Below are positions 61,275 to 64,000 of a stretch of DNA of 64,000 nt, one piece after another (positions within the stretch are counted from its first letter, which is position 1; the number at the start of each line of letters is the position of its first letter). The DNA lies in contig NZ_BSTN01000001.1 in NCBI RefSeq assembly GCF_030269545.1, forward strand, positions 631,645 to 695,644. The letters are read 5' to 3'. The translations under genes and the position numbers were made by a program. Origin of the DNA: Actinomadura sp. NBRC 104425. GTDB taxonomy: Bacteria > Actinomycetota > Actinomycetes > Streptosporangiales > Streptosporangiaceae. The notes beneath the pieces were generated by a model. The model had not been told where the DNA came from and did no database searches. It saw only the letters and a program-made list of their open reading frames with translations.

Positions 61275-62600
61275 GTGGATCTGGTGGTCATCGGACTCGG
61301 CTATGTCGGGCTGCCGCTGGTGCGCGAGGCCAGCCGGGCCGGCCTGCGGGTCGGCGGGCTGGACCGCGACCCGCGGGTCATCGCCGGACTGAAGGCGGGG
61401 CTGTCGCACGTCGACGACGTGTCGGCCGCCGAGGTCGAGCAGATGCTGGCGGCCGGCTTCCGGCCGAGCTCGGACGAAGACGTCCTGGACGGCGCCCGCA
61501 CCGTGGTGATCTGCGTGCCGACCCCGCTGTCGGAGGAGGGCGGCCCGGACCTGACCGCGGTGCGCGGCGCCACCGAGGCCGTGGCGCGGCACCTGGAGCC
61601 GGGCATGCTGGTGGTACTGGAGTCCACCACGTACCCGGGCACCACCGAGGAGGTGGTGCGACCCATCCTGGAGACCTCCGGGCTGACCGCGGGCGAGGAC
61701 TTCCACCTGGCGTTCTCCCCCGAGCGGATCGACCCCGGCAACCCGGTCTACGGGGTGCGCAACACCCCCAAGATCGTGGGCGGGCTGACCCCGGCGTGCG
61801 CATCGGCCGCGGCGGCGTTCTACGGCAAGTTCGTCGACAAGGTCGTGCAGGCCAAGGGCACCCGCGAGGCCGAGATGGCCAAGCTGCTGGAGAACACCTA
61901 CCGGCACGTCAACATCGCGCTGGTGAACGAGATGGCGGTGTTCTGCCACGAGCTCGGCATCGACCTGTGGGACGCGATCGACTGCGCGGCCACCAAGCCG
62001 TTCGGTTTCCAGGCGTTCCGCCCCGGGCCGGGCGTGGGCGGGCACTGCATCCCCATCGACCCGAACTACCTGTCGTACAAGGTGCGGTCGCTGGGCTACC
62101 CGTTCCGGTTCGTGGAGCTGGCCCAGGAGATCAACGACCGGATGCCCCGGTACGTCGTCGAGCGCGCCCAGCAGCTGCTCAACCAGCAGGGCCGCGCGCT
62201 CAAGGGCGCCAAGGTGCTGCTGCTCGGCGTCACCTACAAGGCCGACGTCGCCGACCAGCGCGAGTCGCCGGCCCGGCCGGTGGCGCGGCGGCTGGCCCGG
62301 CTCGGCGCCGAGCTGCACTTCCACGACCCGTACGTGGCCGAGTGGCGGGTGGACGGTGCGGAGGTGCCGCGCGTCGGCCCGCCGCCGGTGGTGCGGCCGG
62401 ACGGCGGGCAGCGCGCCGATGCCGACTCCTCCCGCGACGGGGCGGAGCTGGCGGCCGCGCTGGAGGACGCCGACCTGGTGATCGTCCTGGCCGACCACTC
62501 GGTCTACGAGGCGTCCCTGCTGTCGGAGCACGCACGGTCCTTGTTCGACACCCGGGGCCGCACCCGCGGCATCCGGCGCGAGAGCGTCGAGTTGCTCTGA
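61275..62600 (+). CDS. wecC: UDP-sugar 6-dehydrogenase, probably UDP-N-acetyl-D-mannosamine dehydrogenase
   Basis: This 441-residue protein has the NAD-binding motif VVIGLGYVGLPL at its start, then CVPTPLSEEGGPDLTAVRGA, SPERIDPGNPVYG, the central LLENTYRHVNIALVNEMAVF, and the catalytic Cys in GPGVGGHCIPIDPNYL. The C-terminal domain has LLLGVTYKADVADQRESPAR. The family oxidises the C6 hydroxyl of UDP-sugars to a uronate. The nearby WecB makes UDP-ManNAc the likely substrate, giving UDP-ManNAcA; UDP-glucose cannot be excluded. GTG 61275 is chosen because AAGGGAG lies eight bases before it. Confidence 0.88.
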   Translation: MDLVVIGLGYVGLPLVREASRAGLRVGGLDRDPRVIAGLKAGLSHVDDVSAAEVEQMLAAGFRPSSDEDVLDGARTVVICVPTPLSEEGGPDLTAVRGATEAVARHLEPGMLVVLESTTYPGTTEEVVRPILETSGLTAGEDFHLAFSPERIDPGNPVYGVRNTPKIVGGLTPACASAAAAFYGKFVDKVVQAKGTREAEMAKLLENTYRHVNIALVNEMAVFCHELGIDLWDAIDCAATKPFGFQAFRPGPGVGGHCIPIDPNYLSYKVRSLGYPFRFVELAQEINDRMPRYVVERAQQLLNQQGRALKGAKVLLLGVTYKADVADQRESPARPVARRLARLGAELHFHDPYVAEWRVDGAEVPRVGPPPVVRPDGGQRADADSSRDGAELAAALEDADLVIVLADHSVYEASLLSEHARSLFDTRGRTRGIRRESVELL

Positions 62601-62738
62601 AACGGCCGGTCCCGGCGGCGGGACGGGGCGCCGACCGGGGGCGGCCATCGCGCGGCAAGGCGGAATTAACACACAATTTCCCTGGCCCGCACAGACTCGA
62701 CGATGGACGATTGTCGGCACCGATCCGGAGTGAATGCC

Positions 62739-63872
62739 ATGCGGGTCTGCGTTTGCACGATTGTGCATCACCCAGAGGATGCCAGGATTCTGCACCGGCA
62801 GATCCGCGCACTGCTCGACGCCGGTCACGAGGTCACCTATATCGCGCCGTTCCGCGCGTGCAACGTGACGCCCTGGCGGCGGGTGAGCCCGGTGGACGTG
62901 CCGCGCGCGGTGGGGCGGCGCCGGCTCCGCGCGCTGCGCGCCGCGCACCGGGCGCTGGAGGAGCACGCCCCGTACGCCGACGTGATCCTGCTGCACGACC
63001 CGGAGCTGCTGGTCGGCCTGCCCCGCTCGGTGCGCGCGCGCACGGTGGTGTGGGACGTGCACGAGGACACCGCCGCCGCCCTCAGCGCCAAGGGCTGGGT
63101 GCCCGGGCCGGTGCGGCCGCTGCTGCGTCCCGCCGTGCGGCGCCTGGAGGCGCGCAGCGAACGCCGGCACCGGCTGCTGCTGGCCGAGGAGGGCTACCGG
63201 ACGCGGTTCCGGAGCGAGCACCCGGTCGTGCCCAACACCACCTACGTGTCGGACGTGCCGCCGCCCCCGCCGGACGGCAACCGCGCCGTCTACGTCGGGC
63301 ACCTGTCGCGCGCCCGGGGCGCGCTCGACATGGTCGAGATGGCCCGGCTGCTGGCCCCCGAGGGCGTCATGGTCGAACTGATCGGCGCCGCCGACGGCGA
63401 CGTGCGGCCCGCGCTGCGCGACGCCCAGCGCGACGGCGTGCTGCGCTGGTACGGCTTCGTGCCCAACGACCGGGCGCTGCGCATCGCCGAGGGCGCCATG
63501 GCCGGGCTGGCGCTGCTGCACGACGAGCCGAACTACCGGCACTCGATGCCGACCAAGGTCGTGGAGTACATGGCCCGCGGCATCCCGGTGATCACCACGC
63601 CCAACCCGCCCGCGGTGGAGATCGTCGAACCGGCCGGGTGCGGGTTCGTCGTCCCGTTCGGCGACCCGGCCGCCGCGGCCGACGCGCTGCGGCGGCTGCG
63701 CGACGACGCCGAGCTGCGCACCGAGCTCGGCAAGCGCGGCTACGAGACGGCGCGGGCCCGGTTCCACTGGCCGGTGCACGCCGAGCGGTTCGTCGCCCAG
63801 CTCGAACAGTGGGCCGGACGCGCCGTCCCCGGCCCGGTCGTGGCGCCGCAGCCCGAGCCGCTCCCCGACTAG
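62739..63872 (+). CDS. GT4-family glycosyltransferase
   Basis: This 377-residue GT-B enzyme begins MRVCVCTIVHHPEDARILHR, followed by QIRALLDAGHEVTYIAPF. The acceptor half has ILLHDPELL and WDVHED. The donor half has RAVYVGHLSRARGALDMVEM and LHDEPNYRHSMPTKVVEYMA with RGIPVITTPNPPAVEIV, where the EX7E loop is replaced by the MPTKVVEYMA pattern of wall and capsule GTs. ATG 62739 has GGAG eight bases before it. The last codon before the stop is one base away from the TGT end of the insertion sequence, so the gene is complete and just untouched. Confidence 0.83.
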   Translation: MRVCVCTIVHHPEDARILHRQIRALLDAGHEVTYIAPFRACNVTPWRRVSPVDVPRAVGRRRLRALRAAHRALEEHAPYADVILLHDPELLVGLPRSVRARTVVWDVHEDTAAALSAKGWVPGPVRPLLRPAVRRLEARSERRHRLLLAEEGYRTRFRSEHPVVPNTTYVSDVPPPPPDGNRAVYVGHLSRARGALDMVEMARLLAPEGVMVELIGAADGDVRPALRDAQRDGVLRWYGFVPNDRALRIAEGAMAGLALLHDEPNYRHSMPTKVVEYMARGIPVITTPNPPAVEIVEPAGCGFVVPFGDPAAAADALRRLRDDAELRTELGKRGYETARARFHWPVHAERFVAQLEQWAGRAVPGPVVAPQPEPLPD

Positions 63873-63873
63873 C

Positions 63874-64000
63874 TGTACTGACCATGGACGTTGGTGACGG
63901 CGACACAGCTGGATGATCTTGAAATGGGGAGGACCTCCTGGCGTGGTGTGAGTCGACGAAACTTCGCACCACCCGCCGGGAGGTCCTCGTGCCCCACCGT
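63874..64000 (+). mobile_element. Left end of an IS481-type insertion sequence (cut by window edge)
   Basis: The element seems to begin at TGTACTGACC (63874) directly behind the GT4 stop codon; IS481 ends usually start with TGT. It runs to a transposase start at 63989. Between them lies a strong inverted repeat (63929-63948 with 63967-63988, with GAGGACCTCC pairing with GGAGGTCCTC) whose right arm contains the ribosome site. The family is inferred from the first residues and the end sequence; the rest of the element is outside the window. Confidence 0.6.
63989..64000 (+). CDS. Start of transposase (IS481 family), partial
   Basis: Only four codons are visible: GTG CCC CAC CGT (MPHR), the usual opening of IS481-family transposases in actinomycetes. 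GGGAGG stands five bases before the GTG and lies inside the right arm of the hairpin. Confidence 0.5.

Overview
The window comes from a high-GC actinomycete. GTG starts are frequent, TTG starts occur, and genes are often joined by ATGA overlaps. It makes coenzyme F420 (fbiA end, fbiB, fbiC) and carries the actinobacterial XRE(DUF5753)/DUF397/HATPase regulatory set and a BldC-like regulator. The run ManC-like, LCP and TIGR03089 genes resembles the mycobacterial fbiAB-manB-LCP neighbourhood. An Actinomadura-like or other Streptosporangiales source fits, but no rRNA or other marker fixes it.

Layout. (1) 1-2522: end of fbiA, fbiB, and a DUF2510-M48 membrane protease. (2) 2523-17412: an accessory island inserted in the F420 neighbourhood. 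It holds a gene-poor stretch; a frameshifted PD-(D/E)XK toxin with a likely immunity gene; an array of six DUF397 genes, three of them broken, behind their XRE regulator; a HATPase and BldC-like pair; a TIGR04222-like protein; and a four-gene minus-strand operon coupled by ATGA overlaps. Divergent from that operon is a large HerA/VirB4-like ATPase. (3) 17456-31241: fbiC, AlkA-type glycosylase, ManC-like nucleotidyltransferase, glycosyltransferases, methyltransferase, a flippase-like LPG-synthase-TM protein, thioredoxin, a GT-C-like membrane protein and a TIGR03089 protein. (4) 31300-63872: a large cell-wall glycopolymer locus with an LCP ligase, acyltransferase, three GT2 plus CDP-glycerol glycerophosphotransferase fusions, CDP-alcohol phosphotransferase, GT-C mannosyltransferase-like proteins, several GT-B enzymes, WecB and WecC. 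Inside it lie a pseudokinase, its paralogous partner and a Gly/Tyr/Phe/His-rich secreted protein. (5) From about 63874: the left end of an IS481-type element, cut by the window edge.

How the parts may work together. The glycopolymer locus reads as a wall teichoic or teichuronic-type pathway: WecB and WecC make UDP-ManNAcA, the TagB/F-like fusions and GTs build the chain, and the LCP protein attaches it to peptidoglycan. The most unusual part is the island. The 690-residue disordered protein of the HerA-linked operon and the separate nuclease toxin at 3906-4612 start with nearly the same leader (MAV[D/E], then about 25 residues later LPxDRPGxPGQPSRxESxAA). This suggests a common targeting signal and a HerA-powered export or delivery system for exchangeable toxin tails. 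That system is an inference from sequence and gene order; no search could be run here.
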